Positions 17,302 through 24,784 of a DNA stretch of 64,000 nt are shown here, one piece after another. A program made the translations under genes and the position numbers. Source of the stretch: Rhodospirillaceae bacterium. GTDB lineage: Bacteria > Pseudomonadota > Alphaproteobacteria > Rhodospirillales > Casp-alpha2. The stretch covers positions 102,926 through 166,925 of the forward strand of contig JAERTE010000103.1 in NCBI GenBank assembly GCA_016845145.1, written 5' to 3'. How positions within the stretch are numbered: position 1 is the stretch's first letter; each line of letters begins with the position of its first letter. Under the pieces are notes generated by a model, which saw nothing but the letters and a program-made list of their open reading frames with translations, searched no databases and was not told where the DNA came from.

Positions 17302-20064
17302 TCAATTGGCGTCTGAAATCTGTTCGATTTCCTTTAGAAACGAACTCACAACCTCGTTGTTTTCGTGGTCCACTTCATTACTCACCTGCGAGAAAACCGG
17401 GGGGGCCTCCGTGCCCCACCGGATGGCCACGCTCAAATGAATTTCCTCGCCCATCGCGTTGTTAATTGCCGTCGTGAGTTCCCGCCGATCGATGGGCTTG
17501 GTCGCGACCTCGTCCATGCCGGCCTTGAAATAGTTTTTCTTATGTTCGGCCATGGCGTCCGCCGTAAGGGCTACAATAGGAATCGTCGCTTTTTCGCCTT
17601 TCATGCCGCGGATCATTCGGGTCGCGTCCAACCCTGACATCTCGGGCATGCGAACATCCATGAGAATCAGATCGTAATCTTCTTCCTCATGGGCGCTGAC
17701 GACTTTTGCGCCATTGTCGACGATATGAAATTCGTGCTTCAGGGCGCCAAGTGTTTCGCCAATGATGACCTGATTGATCTCGTTATCCTCTGCCACCAAA
17801 ATATTCAGCGGACGAGAGGTTTTGATTTCGACAGACCGCGACGACTTTTCCGCGCCATGCGCCAACACTTTCGAGGTTGCTTCAACATACGGCACCGTAA
17901 ACCAAAATGTGCTTCCCTGGCCGAATTCACTCTCGACACCGATGTCGCCACCCATCAACTCGACCAAACGTCGGCAGATTGATAGGCCAAGTCCGGTCCC
18001 TTCAAATCGCCGGGTAATCGACGCATCCGCCTGCGAAAAATCGACGAACAATTTGGAGATGGTTTCCTGTGTCATGCCGATCCCCGTATCGCGTACCGAA
18101 ATCCGCAAATACGGATGATCGGTGTCGGAATCTTGCAACTCGCCCGAAACGGTGACTACCCCTTCTTGCGTAAACTTGGTCGCATTCCCGATAAGATTGA
18201 CCAGGATTTGCCGAATGCGTGTCGGGTCGGATTTGATGGCTTCCGGTAGTCCATCCTCCAGATTCAATTCGAAATCCAATCCGCTCCTGCCACTGCCTTC
18301 AAACAACGAAACGACGTCCCGCATTACGGACGGCAGATGGAAATCCAAATTCTCGATTTCCACCTTACCAGCCTCCAATTTGGAGATGTCGAGAATGTCG
18401 TTGATGATCGTCAGAAGCGCCTGAGTCGCATCCTTGATTTTGTGGACATTTTCCGCGCTATCGCGCGCCAGATCATCTTCCAAAAGCATGTCGGCAAACC
18501 CCATCACGCCGGTCATTGGGGTCCGTATTTCATGGCTCATGGTGGCAAGGAAATCAGTTTTGGCCTGACTCGCGGCGTCTGCCTTGCGACGTTGCTGTAC
18601 CAACTCATCATTTGCCAGGCTCAAATTCCGGGTCGCCTGCTCTTGTTCGGTGATATCGGTATAGACAGCCACATATCCCCCGCGCTCGAGGGGGAAACGT
18701 CGGACAACAACATGTTGCCCACCCGGCGTCGCGAACTGATCTTCGGAAGACTCACCAGCAGCAACAATCCGATCGTATTCTTGCTCGATGATCTCATTGT
18801 CAGGGTTTTCGCCGTATGCGCCGGCATCAGCAAGATGCGTGAGCAGTTCCCGAACATGCATGCCCACCCGCAAAACGTCCTTAGGGGGTTCCAGCCAGAA
18901 ATCATAACATCGCCTGCTCCAGACCACGAGGCGTTGGTCGTTGTTCCAAACGGCGAAACCTTGATCAATCGAGTCCATGGTCAACTGAACGATCATGGAG
19001 TTTTGAGAAAGCGCTGCCGTTCGCTCCGCCACCTGGGAATGAAACCGAAGGTTTTGGAAGGTCAAATAGCCGATCGTGCCGAACAATAATATCGACAGTA
19101 AGGAACCGCCAATCTGAACCAACAACGCGGCGAAATCGGAAGGACCACCGAGATACTCCGTTGTCACATCCCAGTTCAAATCCCATCGCGCTTGCCCACT
19201 CACCAGCCGAAGCACCTCGGTCGCCACGACTTCCGGGCCTGGGGTAAGATCGCCGACAATGGGAAGAAACACACTCTCGGCACGCGCCTCGCTATCGCGT
19301 TCGATAAGCCGCACGCGGAGCCCCTTCGGCAAGGAATCAGCCGAAAATACGTTAAAGAAATCTGTGATATCCAATTCGGCGACCATCACGCCCTTGGCGT
19401 CCGGCACGCTTGCCGCCGTCGCAACCAAGACCATGCGCCGGTCGTCCGCGCCGACATACGTCGGTCCCAGGATAACGTGCCCTGGCAATCTGTACGCAGT
19501 CATCACGGTTGTACGTAGGGCCGGATGGGTCGTTAGATCATTCAAATGACTCAAAACACCGTCACCCACTGAAGACATGGTCACGGCAAACGCTTCGAAC
19601 ACGTCTGGGGCTGCACCCTCGTCCCCCCGAAGACTTCTCAAGCCACCGTCCCAGCGCGCCTCGAATGCGGCCCGCTCCGGACGCATCACTCGTTGTGCAA
19701 AGGCCACGCCGTCGAACACGACATCAGGGTCCCACGACGCCGCGTCATCGACCAATTTCATGAACTGCACCTGCTCAGATATCTCCAGAGCCCGAACTTG
19801 GCTAGATATCGCACGGAGGTTCACTTTGGTCTTGGACATCCAAAACAAGACATTGTCCGTCAGACGCGCCGCATCAATTCGGAACTTATTTAGCCATTCC
19901 GTCTTCGCAGTCTGGCGCAACTCGATCCCAGCCCAGATGGAACCGCCAATTCCAAATAACATCAGGCTCGCGAGTAGGATTCCCGCACCGACCCGACTAG
20001 CATTACTTTTCACGATGTTCCCCCATTTACGCTCCATTCCCGACTCACAGGAATTTATCGTCAT
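17302..20064 (-). CDS. CHASE-PAS hybrid sensor histidine kinase with receiver domain
   Basis: About 920 residues. Order: membrane segment about 28-48; periplasmic region 50-310 resembling a CHASE domain (segment FDGVAFAQRVMRPERAAFEA); second membrane segment about 318-338; PAS about 360-475; HisKA with the phospho-histidine in FLATMSHEIRTPM (about 513); HATPase with NLIGNATKF and GTGLGLSICRR; and a receiver with phospho-aspartate about 805 in LILMDVRMPEMSG. No C-terminal Hpt is present, so an external Hpt such as the one at 52-537 may be needed. Alternative starts are GTG 20070 and ATG 20037. Confidence 0.92.
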   Translation of the reverse strand: MTINSCESGMERKWGNIVKSNASRVGAGILLASLMLFGIGGSIWAGIELRQTAKTEWLNKFRIDAARLTDNVLFWMSKTKVNLRAISSQVRALEISEQVQFMKLVDDAASWDPDVVFDGVAFAQRVMRPERAAFEARWDGGLRSLRGDEGAAPDVFEAFAVTMSSVGDGVLSHLNDLTTHPALRTTVMTAYRLPGHVILGPTYVGADDRRMVLVATAASVPDAKGVMVAELDITDFFNVFSADSLPKGLRVRLIERDSEARAESVFLPIVGDLTPGPEVVATEVLRLVSGQARWDLNWDVTTEYLGGPSDFAALLVQIGGSLLSILLFGTIGYLTFQNLRFHSQVAERTAALSQNSMIVQLTMDSIDQGFAVWNNDQRLVVWSRRCYDFWLEPPKDVLRVGMHVRELLTHLADAGAYGENPDNEIIEQEYDRIVAAGESSEDQFATPGGQHVVVRRFPLERGGYVAVYTDITEQEQATRNLSLANDELVQQRRKADAASQAKTDFLATMSHEIRTPMTGVMGFADMLLEDDLARDSAENVHKIKDATQALLTIINDILDISKLEAGKVEIENLDFHLPSVMRDVVSLFEGSGRSGLDFELNLEDGLPEAIKSDPTRIRQILVNLIGNATKFTQEGVVTVSGELQDSDTDHPYLRISVRDTGIGMTQETISKLFVDFSQADASITRRFEGTGLGLSICRRLVELMGGDIGVESEFGQGSTFWFTVPYVEATSKVLAHGAEKSSRSVEIKTSRPLNILVAEDNEINQVIIGETLGALKHEFHIVDNGAKVVSAHEEEDYDLILMDVRMPEMSGLDATRMIRGMKGEKATIPIVALTADAMAEHKKNYFKAGMDEVATKPIDRRELTTAINNAMGEEIHLSVAIRWGTEAPPVFSQVSNEVDHENNEVVSSFLKEIEQISDAN

Positions 20065-20350
20065 GATCACCCGGCATTCTTGAGTAAATCCGTCCCCTAT
20101 TTACTCTTACCGCAGATGCAGAAATTTGGTTATGAATTCATCATATTCTTCGAAATCTCATGCAATATCACATCTAAGAAGTGGGTGATCTCTATCATTT
20201 TTCGAGACGCTCCGCATCGTGATTGCCGTAAATCTGCGGTACATGATATTAATGGATATGAACACCTATGACCTATCATTACCTATGAACGAAATCTCGT
20301 CACGTAATTCTTATTTTTAGGAAACGCTCGTCGCAAACACTCGAGAGACC
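20065..20350. promoter_or_regulatory. AT-rich divergent intergenic region with repeats
   Basis: No gene is evident. Two structures are visible: an inverted repeat GAGTAAAT (20082-20089) with ATTTACTC (20099-20106), and the direct repeat ACCTATGA at 20264-20271 and 20281-20288. Promoters for the hybrid kinase (minus) and the PAS_5 gene (plus) must lie here, but I cannot place them with confidence. Confidence 0.45.
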
Positions 20351-20857
20351 ATGTCGATAATCGAAAAGAAAGAAATTGGCCTTGATTCGGATCTTTCGAA
20401 TTTCGCCGATTTGGAAGAGGCGCTGGAGTGTTGGAAGCGATGGTGTGGTGGGTCTCATGCGCCGACCTGGCGCGCTGTCGACATGATGGATATACCCGCC
20501 CAGTTGCTTCCGTCCACCATCGTCGTTGATGTCGTAGAGCGCGGCAACGATCTCAAATTTCGGTTTTGGGGGTCGGCAATGGTTGATCTTTATGGCGCGG
20601 AGCTTACGGGCAAGCTGTATTCTGACGCTTCCGACACGCTGTTCGGTAATTTGCCGCACGCGCAGTATCAACAAGTTATCGAAACAGGTATCCCTAAGCT
20701 GTACCGCGTAACCATCCGCCGTCCAAACAACATGATCGCGGAGCGACTCAACCTCCGTCTTCCAATCGTTGATGAGCACGGAAACGTGTCGAAGGTCATG
20801 ACCATCGTGCAAATCCAATACCACAAAAGCGATGATCCAGAGCAGCCAGCACAGTAG
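20351..20857 (+). CDS. PAS_5-type single-domain protein
   Basis: A 168-residue soluble protein. The pattern PTWRAVDMMDIPAQLLPSTI followed by VVERGNDLKFRFWGSAMVDLYGAELTGK is typical of alphaproteobacterial PAS_5 (pfam07310-like) proteins, which carry no output domain. Ligand and partner are unknown. It lies divergently from the hybrid kinase across a regulatory region of about 290 bases, so a joint signalling role is possible. Its stop is six bases from the convergent aspartate dehydrogenase gene. Confidence 0.8.
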   Translation: MSIIEKKEIGLDSDLSNFADLEEALECWKRWCGGSHAPTWRAVDMMDIPAQLLPSTIVVDVVERGNDLKFRFWGSAMVDLYGAELTGKLYSDASDTLFGNLPHAQYQQVIETGIPKLYRVTIRRPNNMIAERLNLRLPIVDEHGNVSKVMTIVQIQYHKSDDPEQPAQ

Positions 20858-20863
20858 ATCGGC

Positions 20864-21688
20864 TTAAGTACCGACCGTGAACGGCGCGACCAGACGCTCC
20901 AAAGTCGCCATGGCGGAAAGCGGTGTGAGCTTGCCGGTGGCAGGGTTTTCGGGAATTGGCACGCCGGCGATGGTCATCTCGAAACGGGTCGAGTCCGCTT
21001 CGACCTGGATATTGTGGGTGTTGCGGTCGACGTCCGGATCAGCCCAAATCTCATACTCCGTACGATCCGGCCCGATACCGGCTAAAGCCAACGCCACGGC
21101 GACATTTACATTCGCCGGAAACTTTGCCGCCGCATCGCGCACACTGCCCTTATAGAGGCACAAGGGTTCTGACAAATCATCAAGATCGAACCCCTGCTCA
21201 ATCACAAACGGAGCCTTCTTCAGGCCGGCCGGCGGCTTTCGAGTTTTCATCACCACCGAAGATACCTCGCCCTTGGCCGCCGCGCGCACCGCATCAAACC
21301 CCACCAGTGCGCCTGTAGCGGCAATCAATGTGGCACCTGTGTCACGTGCGCGATCAACCAGGTCGAGCCGCTCCAGCAACGATGTCAGCGTCAGCACCAC
21401 CACGGTCTTTCCCTGTTCAACCGCAGGCTCCACCAGCTCCGCGAAATGCTTCGGCGGTAGCCCTTCCAACAGTACATCTGATGCTTCCACCAATCCGGCA
21501 AGATCAAGCACCGGAGGCGGTGAACGGAAATCCGCAACCCGGTTACGCGCACGATCCTTATCGCCGGCGGAGACCGCCACAAGTTTCAGGCCGTCGACGC
21601 CGCCATCCAACCAACGGGCGACGGGCATACCAACTGCACCCAACCCCGCGATGCCGACTTTCAGAGGTTGAGAAGGACGCAAGGACAT
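20864..21688 (-). CDS. Aspartate dehydrogenase family protein
   Basis: A 274-residue NAD(P)-binding protein: GIAGLGAVGMPVAR Rossmann motif at about residues 12-25, then the family blocks GATLIAATGALVGFDAVRAA and FPANVNVAVALALAGIG, the latter matching aspartate dehydrogenases (NadX). NadX converts L-aspartate to iminoaspartate for NAD synthesis; related proteins act as general amino-acid dehydrogenases. No nadA or nadC is adjacent, so the NAD role is not supported by context. It is three bases upstream of liuR in the reverse sense and may be co-transcribed with it. Confidence 0.85.
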   Translation of the reverse strand: MSLRPSQPLKVGIAGLGAVGMPVARWLDGGVDGLKLVAVSAGDKDRARNRVADFRSPPPVLDLAGLVEASDVLLEGLPPKHFAELVEPAVEQGKTVVVLTLTSLLERLDLVDRARDTGATLIAATGALVGFDAVRAAAKGEVSSVVMKTRKPPAGLKKAPFVIEQGFDLDDLSEPLCLYKGSVRDAAAKFPANVNVAVALALAGIGPDRTEYEIWADPDVDRNTHNIQVEADSTRFEMTIAGVPIPENPATGKLTPLSAMATLERLVAPFTVGT

Positions 21689-21691
21689 GGA

Positions 21692-22072
21692 TTATACCTT
21701 TTTCTGATTGAGGAGCTTTTCGCATTGCTCCTCGCGTTCACGAATTTCCGAGATCACGGTGTCGATATCCATCCGCTGAAGCTCCAACGATTCCCGACGT
21801 TCACGAAGTTTCGCCAAAAACAGGTTCAACTGTGCGGCCTCGGTCGGGTCGGCGTCATAAAGGTCGATCATCTCGCGGATTTCTTCGAGCGAAAATCCGA
21901 GCCGCTTGCCGCGCATGACCAATTGCAGGCGCACCCGATCGCGTGGGTGATAGACACGTCTCTGTCCGCGCCGCTCCGGCGATATCAAACCCTTGTCTTC
22001 ATAGAACCGGATGGTCCTCGTGGTGACGTCGAATTCCTTGGCCAATTGGGCAATCGAGTAGGTTTCGCTCAT
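21692..22072 (-). CDS. liuR: MerR-family regulator, probable LiuR
   Basis: A 126-residue MerR protein: winged helix YSIAQLAKEFDVTTRTIRFY, the EDKGLISPERRGQRRVY wing, then a coiled coil (residues about 75-118) without the metal-binding cysteines of ZntR/CueR. This architecture fits LiuR, the regulator of branched-chain amino acid degradation in proteobacteria. Support comes from the box at 22086-22107, matching the operator in the liu promoter at 12502-12523. It lies 9.6 kb from the operon it would control. Autoregulation is likely. Confidence 0.85.
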   Translation of the reverse strand: MSETYSIAQLAKEFDVTTRTIRFYEDKGLISPERRGQRRVYHPRDRVRLQLVMRGKRLGFSLEEIREMIDLYDADPTEAAQLNLFLAKLRERRESLELQRMDIDTVISEIREREEQCEKLLNQKKV

Positions 22073-22085
22073 GCCTATAAGCTAC

Positions 22086-22107
22086 TTTCCCTTAACGTGA
22101 AGGTAAA
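22086..22107. promoter_or_regulatory. LiuR-type operator upstream of liuR
   Basis: On the minus strand the site begins TTTACCTTCACGTTAA and ends GGGAAA, an imperfect inverted repeat centred on ACGT. It is 14 to 35 bases upstream of the liuR start. It matches the liu operon operator at 16 of 22 positions, including the central ACGT and both outer A/T blocks. It probably mediates autoregulation. Confidence 0.65.
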
Positions 22108-22115
22108 CATCCACT

Positions 22116-23537
22116 CTACAGCAAAATCAACGCAGCCAGACCAAGAAATACGAAAAACCCGACCACATCCGTAATCGTCGTCAGGAAGACACTTGAGGCA
22201 ATAGCAGGGTCTATATCATTGCGATCGAGAACCAACGGAATCATTGTGCCGGCCAGACCGGCTACCAGCATATTCACCACCATAGCAATGGCGATCACGC
22301 CGCCGAGCATGGGATTGTTGAACCAGGCCCACGCAACGCCACCCGCGAGCACGGCAAACACCAGACCATTGGCACATCCAACCAACAACTCCTTGCCGAT
22401 CAGTCTCGTGGTATTGGTCGCGGTCAGTTCTTTCATAGCCAAGGCCCGCACGACGACAGTCAACGTCTGCGTGCCGGCGTTCCCTCCCATGGAGGCAACA
22501 ATGGGCATGAGGATTGCCAAGGCGACAATTTCATCCAGCGTCGCATCAAACAGGCCAATGACCACCGAGGCGACGATGGCCGTCAACAAATTGACAAACA
22601 GCCATGAAAACCGCGATCGCGTCGTATCCAATACAGCGTCATAGAGATCATCTTCGCGCACACCGCCCATACGCATGATGTCTTCTTCGTGTTCTTCATC
22701 GATAACGTCGACGATGTCATCAATGGTAATGGCGCCGATCAATCGGCCGCCCTCGTCCACTACGGGCGCTGATACCAAGTCACGCTGGCGGAACAGAAAC
22801 GCCACATCCTCCTGGTCGGTGGTTACCGGAATAACCTTCATATCCGGTTCCATAACTTCTGCCATCTTGACCGGGCGGCGGGTCCTGAGCACCTTATCGA
22901 GCCATACCATGCCGACCGGCCGATGCGCAGGGTCGACGACATAAATCACGTAGAATTGGTCCGGCAGCGGATTGTCATCACTGTCGGCGTTTTGGCGCAT
23001 GAAATCGATGGTGTCGCCAACGTTCCAGAAGGTCGGGACCGTCACCAATTCCCGCTGCATCAAACGCCCGGCACTGTCTTCAGGATAGCTCAGGCTTTCT
23101 TCAATGAGCGCCCTGTCCTCATCGGAAATAGCGCCCAGGACGTGTTGCTGCTCGTGTTCTTCGAGTTCCTCGATGATTTCGACGGCATCATCGGTTTCGA
23201 GTTCCGCAACCGCTTGCACAACGGATTCGAGACCCAAATCGTCGATCACCTGATCGCGGATCGTCTCATCGAGTTCCGAGAGAATTTCCGCATCGAATTC
23301 AGGCACCAAAATCCGCAACAGATGGCTTCGGTCGTCCTCGTTCAAACGCTCCAGCAGATCGGCCACGTCGGAATAGTGCAAATCGTCAATGAGAGCTTGT
23401 ACGCCGGCCTCATCATTCGTGATTAAGGCGGCGACGATCTGCTCTTCGGTCTCAGACGCGAGACCGTGAACCGTTTCATCAGAGGAGTCCGAGGGAGATT
23501 CCGAGGTGTTTTCGCTAACGTTTGGGATTTCGCTCAC
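22116..23537 (-). CDS. mgtE: Magnesium transporter MgtE
   Basis: A 473-residue Mg2+ channel/transporter. An acidic N-terminal domain of about 150 residues with helical repeats precedes two CBS domains (about 155-280, with GRLIGAITIDDIVDVI) that sense Mg2+. Five membrane segments follow, including the pore signature MPIVASMGGNAGTQTLTV. The C terminus is a hydrophobic segment (DVVGFFVFLGLAALILL). Length and order are typical. A Mg2+ riboswitch upstream was not identified. Confidence 0.96.
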   Translation of the reverse strand: MSEIPNVSENTSESPSDSSDETVHGLASETEEQIVAALITNDEAGVQALIDDLHYSDVADLLERLNEDDRSHLLRILVPEFDAEILSELDETIRDQVIDDLGLESVVQAVAELETDDAVEIIEELEEHEQQHVLGAISDEDRALIEESLSYPEDSAGRLMQRELVTVPTFWNVGDTIDFMRQNADSDDNPLPDQFYVIYVVDPAHRPVGMVWLDKVLRTRRPVKMAEVMEPDMKVIPVTTDQEDVAFLFRQRDLVSAPVVDEGGRLIGAITIDDIVDVIDEEHEEDIMRMGGVREDDLYDAVLDTTRSRFSWLFVNLLTAIVASVVIGLFDATLDEIVALAILMPIVASMGGNAGTQTLTVVVRALAMKELTATNTTRLIGKELLVGCANGLVFAVLAGGVAWAWFNNPMLGGVIAIAMVVNMLVAGLAGTMIPLVLDRNDIDPAIASSVFLTTITDVVGFFVFLGLAALILL

Positions 23538-23560
23538 GCTATGCCCTCCCGGTTAGGAAA

Positions 23561-23592
23561 CCGAGGCTCGGCGCTTATGCGCCAAGCCTCGG
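23561..23592 (-). terminator. Strong hairpin, probable terminator of tRNA-Leu
   Basis: CCGAGGCT...GGCGC pairs with GCGCC...AGCCTCGG around a TTAT loop, giving 13 of 14 matched positions. On the minus strand the stem is followed by TTTCC, a weak U-tract, and it lies six bases beyond the tRNA 3' end. Confidence 0.65.
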
Positions 23593-23597
23593 GAGAA

Positions 23598-23685
23598 TGG
23601 TGCGGTCGAGAAGACTCGAACTTCCACGGGCGCAATGCCCACAGCGACCTCAACGCTGCGCGTCTACCAGTTCCGCCACGACCGC
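23598..23685 (-). tRNA. tRNA-Leu (anticodon GAG)
   Basis: The minus strand folds to a cloverleaf: acceptor GCGGTCG pairs with CGACCGC, the anticodon arm CAGCG-TTGAGGT-CGCTG gives anticodon GAG, and GTTCGAGTC is the T loop. A long variable arm (class II) and an encoded CCA are present; the body is 85 bases plus CCA. It decodes CUC/CUU leucine codons. It is located between mgtE and lipB. Confidence 0.95.
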
Positions 23686-23794
23686 AAATCTCTTGCGACA
23701 ACCCGCTTGGTTGCCGTAGGTAGGCTGTGAACTGACGCCGGAAATAGCAAATGCCGGCCTGATGGGCAAGAACAAGCTTGGTGGAATTGTCTGA

Positions 23795-24487
23795 ATGAGC
23801 AACAAAAGTCCCGAGGCGCCCCTTCTGCCTCCCGTGGCGTGGCGGATCAGCGACACACCGGTCGCTTATCCGGATGCCATTGCGTTTATGGAACGGCAAG
23901 CCCAAGCCATCCGCGAAGGCACCGCGCCAGAAACCGTGTGGCTGTTGGAACACCCGCCGCTTTATACCGCCGGCACCAGTGCCGACCCGGCTGAATTGAT
24001 CGACCCCGACCGCTTTCCGGTGTTCGAGACCGGACGCGGCGGGCGCTACACCTATCACGGGCCCGGCCAGCGCGTTGCCTACGTCATGCTCGACCTTAAA
24101 CACCGAGGCAGCGATGTCAGAGCTTACGTTCACGACCTGGAACAGTGGGCGATCGAGACGCTTGGGCTTTTCAATGTCGTCGGCGAGCGGCGTGACGACC
24201 GCATCGGCATCTGGGTGGCGCAAGGTGCGCCTTCGAACCCGGCCTACCGCGAAGACAAAATCGCCGCCATCGGCGTGCGCGTGCGCAGGTGGGTTGCCTA
24301 CCACGGCATCGCGCTCAACGTGGAGCCCGATCTTTCCCACTTTGCCGGCATCGTGCCTTGCGGTATCGAGGACCATGGCGTCACCTCGCTTTGGGACCTG
24401 GGCCTGACCCCGACATTGCCCGAGGTCGATTCAGCGCTCAGGGCGGCGTTCGAAAAAGTCTTTCAGCGCCGCACTAGAAGTGCCTAG
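23795..24487 (+). CDS. lipB: Lipoyl(octanoyl) transferase
   Basis: Transfers octanoyl from acyl carrier protein to lipoyl domains of dehydrogenase complexes. The 230-residue length is normal. The signatures are [12 protein letters not shown] (81-92), the active lysine 155 in [14 protein letters not shown] and the catalytic cysteine 189 in GIVPCGI. The ATG at 23795 is preceded by only a weak ribosome-binding match. It converges with the acylphosphatase gene. Confidence 0.96.
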   Translation: MSNKSPEAPLLPPVAWRISDTPVAYPDAIAFMERQAQAIREGTAPETVWLLEHPPLYTAGTSADPAELIDPDRFPVFETGRGGRYTYHGPGQRVAYVMLDLKHRGSDVRAYVHDLEQWAIETLGLFNVVGERRDDRIGIWVAQGAPSNPAYREDKIAAIGVRVRRWVAYHGIALNVEPDLSHFAGIVPCGIEDHGVTSLWDLGLTPTLPEVDSALRAAFEKVFQRRTRSA

Positions 24488-24504
24488 GCTGCCAGTGCTT
24501 AGCC

Positions 24505-24781
24505 TCACGACCGGTGCGTGAAACCGGTCCCATCAGGCGGCGCACAATCTGAAACCTGCACGTCCGTGACAAGCGCTGAGCGCGGCCCCGTCTCCAAGGC
24601 TGCGATCATTGAAGCGACCGCCACCGGCGGGCCTGAGATCACCGCCTCCACCTTACCATTGGCACGGTTTCGCACCCAACCCGAGACGCCGAGACCGTCA
24701 GCCGTCCGTTTCGCCCACCAGCGGAAACCCGACACCCTGTACGCGACCCGAAATCACGACGCGATAGGATACAGGGTCCAT
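24505..24781 (-). pseudogene. Acylphosphatase gene interrupted by a one-base frameshift
   Basis: Two frames are needed to read a whole acylphosphatase. From the ATG at 24781 the first frame gives MDPVSYRVVISGRVQGVGF; the second continues RWWAKRTADGLGVSGW and VRN to the stop at 24505. Removing one of the two Gs at 24723-24724 (CC on the coding strand) joins them as GRVQGVGFRWWAKR, with the catalytic Arg and Asn in place. The intact enzyme hydrolyses acyl phosphates. The gene begins four bases after pccA. Real mutation, programmed shift and assembly error cannot be told apart here; a shortened protein could also start at GTG 24735. Confidence 0.8.
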
Positions 24782-24784
24782 GGG

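Noticed and set aside
24488..24504. AGGCT/AGCCT hairpin around the lipB stop considered as a bidirectional terminator
   Set aside because: Five-base stem with a long loop and no U-tract on either strand; too weak to support.
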